Positions 39,352-47,352 of a DNA stretch of 64,000 nucleotides are shown here, piece by piece. Location of the stretch: positions 33,526-97,525 of the forward strand of contig SVKL01000002.1 in assembly GCA_015068495.1 (NCBI GenBank). Reading direction: 5' to 3'. The stretch's first letter is position 1. Every line of letters begins with the position of its first letter. The notes below the pieces were generated by a model that saw only the letters and a list, made by a program, of their open reading frames with translations, did not search any database and was not told the DNA's origin. Source of the DNA: Oscillospiraceae bacterium (GTDB taxonomy: Bacteria > Bacillota > Clostridia > Oscillospirales > Oscillospiraceae). The position numbers were made by a program, and so were the translations under genes.

Positions 39352-40524
39352 ATGGCATTGCAGAGCCTTCTGTATGCCAAAGAGAACCGCCGTCCGTGGA
39401 AAAACCGGGCGGACGAAGGTGTAGACCGTATATTTTTATTCTTGCTGCTGTTGCTGCTTGGCGTGGGCTTGGTGATGCTCTACTCAGCAAGCTATGCCCA
39501 AAGTCACTATGATACCGGCTATACTGTTTCAACCCGCTACCTGCAAAAACAGGGTTTATGCGCTTTGATTGGCTTGGGCGGTATGGTAGTGCTGAGCAGA
39601 ATTCCACCGGAGTTTTGGCTTCGGTGGGCGTGGGTGCTGTACGGTATCAGTATCGCGCTGCTGCTGTCTGTGCTGCTGTTCGGCGAGTCTGTAAACGGCG
39701 CAAAGCGGTGGATTAACATAGCGGGGCTGCAATTTCAGCCCTCTGAGATTGCAAAATTCACACTGATTGTCTTGTTTGCCAAGCTGACAAAGGATTTTGG
39801 AAAGCAGGCCCGGGAATTTCGCCGCGGCGTGCTGGGCTTTGGCGCGGCGCTGATTGGGATACTGATCCCGCTGGCGTTGGAAAAACACCTCTCTGCCATT
39901 ATGCTGATGGGTATGGTGGCGGTGGTGATGATGTTTGTGGCAGGCACACATCCCAAGTGGCTGCTGGCAGGTATCGGCGCAGCGGTGCTGTTTGTTATTG
40001 TGTATGTCAGCCTGATGGGGTATGCCGGCGACAGAATTACTGCTTGGCGTCATCCGGAACAGGACCCGTCTGATACCGGCTACCAAATTCTCCAGTCCCT
40101 GTATGCTATCGGCTCGGGTGGTCTGTTTGGCTTGGGGCTGGGCAAGAGCAGACAGAAATATCTGTATTTACCCTTTCAGTATAACGACTATATTTTTGCC
40201 ATTATTTGTGAAGAGCTGGGGCTGGTGGGAGCAGTGCTGATTATTGCGCTGTTTGCACTGCTGATACTCCGGGGGTACTGGATAGCCCTCCACGGATCCA
40301 GCCGCTTTCAAACCGTTTTGGCAGCGGGTCTTGTGTCGCTGATTGCGGTGCAGACAATTCTAAACTTAGGCGTTGTGACGAATCTTCTGCCTTCTACCGG
40401 CATCGCGCTGCCGTTTTTCTCCTACGGGGGGACGGCGCTGGCGGTGAATCTGGGGGAGATGGGGATTGTGCTGAGCATTTCCCATTATCGGAACAGCACG
40501 GCGCAACAGGAGGAAATCATATGA
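39352..40524 (+). CDS. ftsW: SEDS-family glycosyltransferase FtsW/SpoVE
   Basis: GAKRWINIAGLQFQPSEIAKF; GLFGLGLGKSRQKYLYLPFQYNDYIFAIICEELG. Confidence 0.95.
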   Translation: MALQSLLYAKENRRPWKNRADEGVDRIFLFLLLLLLGVGLVMLYSASYAQSHYDTGYTVSTRYLQKQGLCALIGLGGMVVLSRIPPEFWLRWAWVLYGISIALLLSVLLFGESVNGAKRWINIAGLQFQPSEIAKFTLIVLFAKLTKDFGKQAREFRRGVLGFGAALIGILIPLALEKHLSAIMLMGMVAVVMMFVAGTHPKWLLAGIGAAVLFVIVYVSLMGYAGDRITAWRHPEQDPSDTGYQILQSLYAIGSGGLFGLGLGKSRQKYLYLPFQYNDYIFAIICEELGLVGAVLIIALFALLILRGYWIALHGSSRFQTVLAAGLVSLIAVQTILNLGVVTNLLPSTGIALPFFSYGGTALAVNLGEMGIVLSISHYRNSTAQQEEII

Positions 40525-41672
40525 ATGTTGTATTTACCTGCGGTGGCACCGGCGGACATATCAATCCGGCCATTGCAGTTGCAAATATGTGGCGGGAACG
40601 GCACCCGGACAGCAAAATCCTCTTTATCGGCGGCGAGGGCTATATGGAGGAGGAGCTGGTTCCCAAGGCCGGACACCAGCTGGTGGTTATGCCGGCTTAC
40701 GGTTTGGCGCGGAGCTTTTCTCCCCGGGCGATTGCAAATAATTTCCGCGCCGTAAAAAGCGTGCTCACCGCTGTAAGAAGATGTAAAAAAATCCTGTTGG
40801 ACTTTCAGGCAGATGTGGTTGTGGGAACCGGTGGTTATGCCAGCTTTCCGGCGCTGTTTGCGGCGAAACAGCTGCATATTCCCACCTGTGTCCACGAGGC
40901 GAATGCAATGCCGGGACTGACCACACGCTTGGTTGCCGATTGGGCGGATAAGGTGCTTGCCTGTTTCCCGGAAAGCGCCAAGTATTACCGGCATCCGGAA
41001 AAAGTGGAAGTGGTAGGTATGCCCGTCCGGCGGGAATTTATCTACACGAAAAAAGCAGATGCCAGAAAAGAACTGGGCTTGGACGAAAAACCCTTGGTGG
41101 TAACTGCCTTCGGCAGCCAAGGCGCAAAGGCAATGAATGAGCTTACAGGCAAATTGTTTGCATTGGAAAAGGAAGCCGGTTTTCCTTTCCGCCATATCCA
41201 CGCTGTGGGAAGCTACGGTTGGGAATGGATGCCGGAATACGTGCGCAAGCAGGGGGTTTGCTTGGAGGAAAGCCCCAGTATTACCATGCAGGAGTATATC
41301 TACAATATGCCTACTGTGATGGCGGCGGCGGATGTGATTGTCAGCCGCGCCGGCGCTTCCAGTTGCAGTGAGATAGCCGCATCCGGTACGCCCTGTGTGC
41401 TGATTCCTTCCCCCAATGTGACGGACAATCATCAGGAAAAGAACGCCAGAGCCTTGGAGGAACAGGGAGCTGCGGTGGTGATGCTGGAAAAGGATTGCAC
41501 GCCACAGAGGCTTTTTGAAGAGATAACCGACCTGTTGGCAAACAGCCAACGCTACCAAGCAATGGAAAAGGCACTGTATCAGGTAGCTGTGCCGGACAGC
41601 GCAGAGCGTTTGTGCGCTGTAATGGAGCTGCTGGTAAAGAAAAAGGAGAAGCATAATGCAGACCAAAAATAG
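40521..41672 (+). CDS. murG: UDP-GlcNAc:undecaprenyl-PP-MurNAc-pentapeptide GlcNAc transferase
   Basis: VFTCGGTGGHINPAIAVAN; VGTGGYASFPALFAA; VSRAGASSCSEIAA. Confidence 0.97.
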   Translation: MNVVFTCGGTGGHINPAIAVANMWRERHPDSKILFIGGEGYMEEELVPKAGHQLVVMPAYGLARSFSPRAIANNFRAVKSVLTAVRRCKKILLDFQADVVVGTGGYASFPALFAAKQLHIPTCVHEANAMPGLTTRLVADWADKVLACFPESAKYYRHPEKVEVVGMPVRREFIYTKKADARKELGLDEKPLVVTAFGSQGAKAMNELTGKLFALEKEAGFPFRHIHAVGSYGWEWMPEYVRKQGVCLEESPSITMQEYIYNMPTVMAAADVIVSRAGASSCSEIAASGTPCVLIPSPNVTDNHQEKNARALEEQGAAVVMLEKDCTPQRLFEEITDLLANSQRYQAMEKALYQVAVPDSAERLCAVMELLVKKKEKHNADQK

Positions 41673-42582
41673 AAACAATATGCGTGTCACGGGCAAAGCT
41701 CCCCAGCAAAAAAACCAGCGCATAAGAAAAGAATCGGATGTGCAAATTCAATATACGCCTGCAAAGCCCTTTAACCGGAATCGGTTTCTGCTGCATTTGG
41801 CTACTGCTCTGGCGGTGGCGCTGGCGTTGGTGCTGGTTATGTCCATCTTTTTTAAGGCAGAGCAGGTTTTGGTTTCCGGAGCGGAAAAGTATACGCCATG
41901 GGAAATTAAAGAAGCGGCAGGCATTCAAAGCGGAGATGCGCTGCTGAGCTTGAGCGAAGCAAAGATTACGGCGAAAATCCGCACAGCCCTTCCTTATGTT
42001 GGTGATGTGCGTGTGGGAATAAAATTGCCGGATACGGTTAATATTGAGATTACGGAGCTGGATGTGGTATACGCAGCAGAGGATGCAAACGGTGCTTGGT
42101 GGCTGCTGGATGCAACAGGACGCGTTGTGGATTCCACCGACGGAGCCACTGCCAAGGATTACACACGCATCGTAGGCGTGCAAATTCAATCGGCCACCGT
42201 AGGTGAGCAGGCGGTCGCGGCAGAGCCGGAGATACCCGCGGAGACCAATACGGAAACCGGCCCTACCATTGCAACCTTGCCGAAAGTACCTGCCGCTGAC
42301 CGGCTGAATGCAGCTGTGCAGATTTTGACTACGCTAGAAAAAAACGGCGTGATGGGAACCGTTGATTCGGTGGATGTGTCGGAATTGGGAGAACTAACCC
42401 TGAATTACGGAGATCGCTATCACGTAATTCTGGGGGATACCTCCAGAATGGAGTATAAGATTGGCGCGATGAAGGCGTCCATTCAAAAAATGGGACAATA
42501 TCAAAGCGGATATTTGGATGTAAGCTTCACAATTTGGCCCGATGAGGTGCGCTATCGCCCCTTTGATGAGACTAAAAATTGA
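41656..42582 (+). CDS. ftsQ: FtsQ/DivIB-type cell division protein
   Basis: Single TM then POTRA-like VSGAEKYTPWEIKEAAGIQSGDALLSL; dcw position. Confidence 0.85.
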   Translation: MQTKNRNNMRVTGKAPQQKNQRIRKESDVQIQYTPAKPFNRNRFLLHLATALAVALALVLVMSIFFKAEQVLVSGAEKYTPWEIKEAAGIQSGDALLSLSEAKITAKIRTALPYVGDVRVGIKLPDTVNIEITELDVVYAAEDANGAWWLLDATGRVVDSTDGATAKDYTRIVGVQIQSATVGEQAVAAEPEIPAETNTETGPTIATLPKVPAADRLNAAVQILTTLEKNGVMGTVDSVDVSELGELTLNYGDRYHVILGDTSRMEYKIGAMKASIQKMGQYQSGYLDVSFTIWPDEVRYRPFDETKN

Positions 42583-42620
42583 AAAAAATGAAATTCTTTG
42601 ACGAAAAATAAGAATTTCTA

Positions 42621-42649
42621 TTGACCAAATTGATTTTTCGCGGTAGAAT
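42621..42649 (+). promoter_or_regulatory. sigma-A-like promoter for ftsZ
   Basis: TTGACC-N17-TAGAAT. Confidence 0.55.
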
Positions 42650-42723
42650 ATACGAGTACTATTGTAATTATGGCAGATTTGGGTTTTCAGTCTGCAAAAC
42701 GGATACATAGGAGGAAAAGCATA

Positions 42724-43761
42724 ATGGCAGATTTTCAGGAGCGCGTGGTTAAAATCAAAGTAATTGGTGTCGGCGGCGCCGGCAACAATGTTATCAACCG
42801 TATGATTGATGCCGGAGTTCAGGGCGTTGATTTCGTGGTTATCAATACTGATAAGCAGGACTTGAATAAGTCCAACTGCAAGAATAAGGTGCAGATCGGT
42901 GAGAAGCTCACCGGTGGTATGGGCGCAGGCTCCAAGCCTGAGATCGGCCAGAAGTCCGCTGAAGAGTCCAGAGCACAGATTGCTAAGATTTTGGAGAACA
43001 CTGATATGGTGTTCATCACCGCCGGTATGGGCGGCGGTACCGGCACAGGTGCTGCGCCTATCGTGGCTGACTTGGCTCGTGAGGCCGGCTGTCTGACTGT
43101 TGGCATCGTAACCAAGCCCTTCAAGTTCGAGGGCGCAAACCGTATGCGTCAGGCTGAGAGCGGCATTGAGGCGCTTCACGAGAAGGTCGACTCTTTGGTT
43201 ATCATCCCCAACGACCGCCTGAAGTACGTTACCGATCAGAAGATTACCTTTGCCAACGCTTTCGGCATCGCTGACGATGTGCTGAAGCAGGCTGTTACCT
43301 CCATCTCCGAGCTGGTTGGTTATTCTGAGCGCGTGATTATCAATCTGGACTTTGCTGACGTTTCCGCCATTATGAAGGAAGCCGGCCGTGCACATATGGG
43401 TGTTGGCGTGGCATCCGGTCGGGAGAAGGCTGAGCAGGCTGCATTGGCAGCTGTGGCAAGCCCCTTGCTGGAAACCTCTATCAACGGCGCTACCGGCGTG
43501 CTGGTAAATGTTACCGGCTCTGCTGACTTGACTTTGGATGATGTAGAAACCGCTGCCGGCATTGTGCAGGAAGCTGCCAACCCCGATGCAAACATCATCT
43601 TCGGCGCAACCTGTTCCGACGAGCTGGAGGATGAGATGCGCGTTACGGTCATTGCTACCGGCTTTGAAAACAGAGAGGCTGAGGCTGAGGTTAAGGCTAC
43701 CGGCACCGGCACAAAGGTAAGTGACGATATCGACGATATCTTCAGTATCTTCAACCGCTAA
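42724..43761 (+). CDS. ftsZ: Cell division protein FtsZ
   Basis: GVGGAGNNVINRMID; GMGGGTGTGAAPIVADLAR. Confidence 0.98.
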   Translation: MADFQERVVKIKVIGVGGAGNNVINRMIDAGVQGVDFVVINTDKQDLNKSNCKNKVQIGEKLTGGMGAGSKPEIGQKSAEESRAQIAKILENTDMVFITAGMGGGTGTGAAPIVADLAREAGCLTVGIVTKPFKFEGANRMRQAESGIEALHEKVDSLVIIPNDRLKYVTDQKITFANAFGIADDVLKQAVTSISELVGYSERVIINLDFADVSAIMKEAGRAHMGVGVASGREKAEQAALAAVASPLLETSINGATGVLVNVTGSADLTLDDVETAAGIVQEAANPDANIIFGATCSDELEDEMRVTVIATGFENREAEAEVKATGTGTKVSDDIDDIFSIFNR

Positions 43762-43775
43762 TGTAAATTTATGGG

Positions 43776-43810
43776 GGCATCCCGGACGGCTGTCCGGGGT
43801 GCCTTTTTTG
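43776..43810 (+). terminator. Rho-independent terminator after ftsZ
   Basis: ggcatcccggacggctgtccggggtgcctttttt. Confidence 0.85.
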
Positions 43811-43833
43811 AACTGCCGCAAAAGGAGAATGAA

Positions 43834-44394
43834 ATGTCCGAATTAACAGAACACAATCAGCAGCCACACCGTATTCACATCGGTATGCGTAAGGTAAAAA
43901 GCTTGCTTGCCATTGTCATCGGCTTTTTCATCTGGCAGGGGATTCGGCTGTTTTTTCCGGATTTGGAAATCCACCCGGTATTTATCTATATTTACGGCCT
44001 TTTGGAAATTCGGGACACATCTGAGAAAACAAAAAGCTTGGGCATTCAGCGGATAAAGGCAACGCTGATTGCAATGGCAATCGGTTTGCCTATGCTGATG
44101 CTGCGTATCTACCTGCACAACAGTCTTGGCAGCGTAACATTGGAAACTGCGCTGGATGTGGCGATGATTCTGATAGGCTCGCTGGTGACACTTGTGCTGG
44201 GTGAGAAGGTCGGCTGTGGCACAATGACGGGCCTTGTGCCGGTTATCTATATTATTCTTCTGGTGTATCACGCAGACGATGAGCGGTATGTATATGCGCT
44301 GCTGCGCGCGTTGCAGACGGTTATCGGCGTGTTTGTGGCGTGGATGCTGAATGTGGTATTGTTCCCGTATCCAAACAGAAAGAAAGAGGCTTAA
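43834..44394 (+). CDS. FUSC/aromatic acid exporter family membrane protein
   Basis: IGMRKVKSLLAIVIGFFIWQG; polytopic, matches remembered ArAE_1-like N-terminus. Confidence 0.7.
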   Translation: MSELTEHNQQPHRIHIGMRKVKSLLAIVIGFFIWQGIRLFFPDLEIHPVFIYIYGLLEIRDTSEKTKSLGIQRIKATLIAMAIGLPMLMLRIYLHNSLGSVTLETALDVAMILIGSLVTLVLGEKVGCGTMTGLVPVIYIILLVYHADDERYVYALLRALQTVIGVFVAWMLNVVLFPYPNRKKEA

Positions 44395-44400
44395 CAAAAA

Positions 44401-45150
44401 ATGAACGCATATAATGCGCTGGCATATAGCTACGACAGGCTGACCAATGACGTGGACTACAAGTCTGTGGTTGCCTTTTATTGGCAGATTTTGAATAGAG
44501 AAGGCTTGCAGCCCCGTACAGCGGTGGATTTGGCTTGCGGTACGGGCTCTGTGGCGCTGCTCTTAGCGGAGAAAGGGCTGCAGGTGGTCGGAGTGGATAT
44601 GTCTGCGGAAATGCTCTGTATGGCGGCTCAGAAGGCTGACAGCGTCGTGAACCGGCCCGTTTTTGTACAGCAAAGGCTGGAACAATTGCGGCTGCCTAAG
44701 GCTGTGGATCTTGCTGTCTGTGCGCTGGACAGCCTTGACTATGTGACAGACCCGGCAGATTGCAAGGAAGCGATATGCCGTGTGTATAAGGCGCTGAATC
44801 CCGGCGGCTGTTTTATTTTCGATGTGAACACCCCCGAAAAGCTGCGGGCGATGGACGGACAGGTCTTTTTGGATGAAGACGATGACGTGTACTGCGTGTG
44901 GCGCGGGGAGTTTGATAAAGACGCCAACATCTGCACCTATTGGATGGACTTGTTTCAACGGAAGGGGAATGTGTGGCAGCGCAGCTACGAGGAGCATAGG
45001 GAGTACGCATACTCCCAAGCGCAGCTGGTCGGCTACCTGAAAGATGCCGGTTTTACATCCATAGAGGTCTTTGCAGACCGTAAGCTGTGTGCTCCCCGGT
45101 CCGGAGAGCAGCGAATTTACCTGAAAGCAAGAAAGGGCAGAATCAAATGA
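44401..45150 (+). CDS. Class I SAM-dependent methyltransferase
   Basis: YNALAYSYDRLTNDVDY; AVDLACGTGSVALLLAEKGLQVVGVDMSAEML. Confidence 0.9.
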   Translation: MNAYNALAYSYDRLTNDVDYKSVVAFYWQILNREGLQPRTAVDLACGTGSVALLLAEKGLQVVGVDMSAEMLCMAAQKADSVVNRPVFVQQRLEQLRLPKAVDLAVCALDSLDYVTDPADCKEAICRVYKALNPGGCFIFDVNTPEKLRAMDGQVFLDEDDDVYCVWRGEFDKDANICTYWMDLFQRKGNVWQRSYEEHREYAYSQAQLVGYLKDAGFTSIEVFADRKLCAPRSGEQRIYLKARKGRIK

Positions 45151-46031
45151 ACGATTATTTAGTGCGTGGTATGAGTATGGACGGCTTTGTGAAGGTCGTA
45201 GCCATTCGTTCCACAGAGCTGGTGCGCCGCGGCGCTACAATTCATAAAACCACACCCAATGCTACCGCCGCCTTCGGCAGAGCATTGACAGCTGCTTCTA
45301 TGATGGGCAATATGCAAAAGGTGGACAACGGCTCAATGACCCTGCAAATCAAGGGCGACGGACCGATTGGCACGATTGTTTGCGTGTCAGACCCTGTGGG
45401 CAATGTGCGTGGCTATGTTTATGAGCCCAATGTACCCCTTGTGGAAAAACGTCCGGGTAAGCTGGATGTAGGCGCAACAGTTGGCACAGACGGTATGCTG
45501 ACGGTGATTCGTGACCTGCAAATGAAAGAACCTTATGTGGGCTCTGTGCCTTTGGTTTCCGGCGAAATCGGCGACGATGTGACTGCTTATTTCGCCCAAT
45601 CTGAGCAGACACCTACCGCTTGCGCATTGGGTGTACTGGTGGATACGGATTGCAGTGTTAAGGTGGCTGGCGGTTATCTGATTCAGCTGCTTCCCGGCGC
45701 ACCGGACGAAACCATCGACAAGGTGGAAGCCGGTATCAAACGTACAGGTGCAGTCACGGCTATGCTGGAGGCAGGCCTTACTCCCGAGGATATTTTGGGT
45801 CAGGTTTGTGGTGATTTGGGCGTTGTGTTTATGGAAACGACTCCTGTGGAATACAAATGCTACTGCTCCCGTGACCGTGTGGAAGCGGCGCTGATCAGCC
45901 TTGGGGAAAAGGAACTAAAGGAGATTATGGAAGAGGGAACGGATTTTCCGGTGGAGTGTCAGTTCTGCGATGAGAAATACCTGTTTACCCCGGAGGCCAT
46001 TGGCAAGCTTCTGAAAAAACTGAAAAAATAA
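45147..46031 (+). CDS. hslO: Hsp33 redox-regulated chaperone
   Basis: MNDYLVRGMSMDGFVKVVAI; C-terminal CYCSRDR...CQFCDEKY. Confidence 0.95.
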   Translation: MNDYLVRGMSMDGFVKVVAIRSTELVRRGATIHKTTPNATAAFGRALTAASMMGNMQKVDNGSMTLQIKGDGPIGTIVCVSDPVGNVRGYVYEPNVPLVEKRPGKLDVGATVGTDGMLTVIRDLQMKEPYVGSVPLVSGEIGDDVTAYFAQSEQTPTACALGVLVDTDCSVKVAGGYLIQLLPGAPDETIDKVEAGIKRTGAVTAMLEAGLTPEDILGQVCGDLGVVFMETTPVEYKCYCSRDRVEAALISLGEKELKEIMEEGTDFPVECQFCDEKYLFTPEAIGKLLKKLKK

Positions 46032-46113
46032 TTGCGGAAAACGGTGTTTTTGGGCAGGGAATAGGGCTCTGTCCGGGAACGTAAAAAATCAAAGAAAAAA
46101 ACGAAAATAGTGC

Positions 46114-46142
46114 TTGACAAAGTAGCTGTCAATGTGTATAAT
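46114..46142 (+). promoter_or_regulatory. Consensus sigma-A promoter of tRNA cluster
   Basis: TTGACA-N17-TATAAT. Confidence 0.75.
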
Positions 46143-46186
46143 GAACCACGTCGCTGAGGTGCAAAGCGCGAAGGCGACGCAAGTTT

Positions 46187-46262
46187 GGGAGCATAGCTCA
46201 GCTGGGAGAGCATCTGCCTTACAAGCAGGAGGTCACAGGTTCGAGCCCTGTTGTTCCCACCA
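46187..46262 (+). tRNA. tRNA-Val(TAC)
   Basis: 76-nt cloverleaf gggagcatagctcag...ctgccttacaagcag...ggttcgagccc...cca, encoded CCA. Confidence 0.95.
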
Positions 46263-46267
46263 TACTT

Positions 46268-46344
46268 GGCCCGGTGGTGCAGTCGGTTAGCACGCCAGCC
46301 TGTCACGCTGGAGGTCGACGGTTCGAGTCCGTTCCGGGTCGCCA
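46268..46344 (+). tRNA. tRNA-Asp(GTC)
   Basis: ggcccggtggtgcagtc...cagcctgtcacgctg...ggttcgagtcc...gcca. Confidence 0.95.
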
Positions 46345-46382
46345 TAAAGCACATCGAGCAGAGCTATCGCTCTGCTCAATAT

Positions 46383-46458
46383 GCCTCTGTAGCTCAGTTG
46401 GTAGAGCAGTGGACTGAAAATCCACGTGTCGTTGGTTCGATTCCGACCGGAGGCACCA
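46383..46458 (+). tRNA. tRNA-Phe(GAA)
   Basis: gcctctgtagctcag...tggactgaaaatcca...ggttcgattcc...acca. Confidence 0.95.
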
Positions 46459-46514
46459 TTTTTCCTATGCCCACGAAAGTGGTTCGCATATGGCTCCCAA
46501 TCGGGGGTCAAGAT

Positions 46515-46590
46515 GCGGGTGTAGCTCATCTGGTAGAGCGCCACCTTGCCAAGGTGGAGGTAGCGAGTTCGAGCCTCGTCACCCGCTCCA
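46515..46590 (+). tRNA. tRNA-Gly(GCC)
   Basis: gcgggtgtagctcat...ccaccttgccaaggtgg...gttcgagcc...tcca. Confidence 0.95.
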
Positions 46591-46632
46591 ATCAAATAGA
46601 ATAGGAACGCGCAGCGTTCCTGTTTTTATAAT

Positions 46633-46707
46633 GGTACCTTGGCCAAGTGGTAAGGCAAGAGTCTGCAAAACTCTCATTCCCCGGTTCAAATCCGGGAGGT
46701 ACCTCCA
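46633..46707 (+). tRNA. tRNA-Cys(GCA)
   Basis: ggtaccttggccaagtgg...gagtctgcaaaactc...ggttcaaatcc...tcca. Confidence 0.95.
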
Positions 46708-46740
46708 AAAATCCCGTTCACGTAAGTGGACGGGATTTTT
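46708..46740 (+). terminator. Terminator of tRNA cluster
   Basis: aaaatcccgttcacgtaagtggacgggattttt. Confidence 0.85.
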
Positions 46741-46812
46741 ACTTATTACCTTTTCACTCTTCACTATTCACTTTTCACTAAACCTCGCATTCGGAATTTT
46801 TGAAAAGTAAAT

Positions 46813-46937
46813 GTAGGGGGCAGGGTTCCCGTCCTGCGGACGAGCAGTGCTCGCCCCTACGCGTGGGCAAAGACACCATATGTAAGGGGCGATGCCCACA
46901 TCGACCTATTCCCGCGGGCGAACACAGTTCGCCCCTA
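46813..46937. repeat. Two degenerate copies of a gtaggggc...gcccctac-bounded intergenic repeat
   Basis: 46813-46860 and 46882-46937 both begin gta(a)gggg and end tcgcccctac with GC-rich interiors. Confidence 0.6.
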
Positions 46938-47132
46938 CTTCTTACTTCTTTGCAGGAAGACATTTTGTAGTCACATTGCCGAAACGGAAAAAATGTTGAT
47001 TTTACTACGAAAATGGACGCAACGGGGTAGACATAACAAGTTTACAAAAACCGTTATTTTGCTGGATGTGTAAAACAAACAGATATCAATTGGTAAAATT
47101 GCACGAATTTGTCCAAAAGTTACAAAATGCAA

Positions 47133-47161
47133 TTGAAATGGGGGGAGTTAGGTGGTAAAAT
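47133..47161 (+). promoter_or_regulatory. sigma-A-like promoter of first giant repeat protein
   Basis: TTGAAA-N17-TAAAAT; same layout at 52734. Confidence 0.6.
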
Positions 47162-47352
47162 GATGCTGATATCATATTCCCTGTGCTCCCTTAGTACAGA
47201 GAGAATACGGGATCGGAGAAAAATATACATTATAATATATAAATAGGTAGCAAGGAGACAACATAAACTGTTGCACCGTTTATATGATTCGAAGGAAGTG
47301 ATAACAGCAAGAAATGGAGCAGACCTCTAAAAAACTAGTAAAGGAGAACATA

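Noticed and set aside
45959-46604. ORFs across the tRNA cluster (45959-46354, 46251-46604, 46287-46595, 46490-46810)
   Set aside because: They overlap clear tRNA cloverleaves; typical spurious tRNA-derived translations.
47168-47352. c-di-GMP or other known riboswitch in the giant-gene leaders
   Set aside because: No recognisable consensus core of GEMM, c-di-GMP-II, SAM, TPP, or cobalamin classes; reported only as an unclassified conserved leader.
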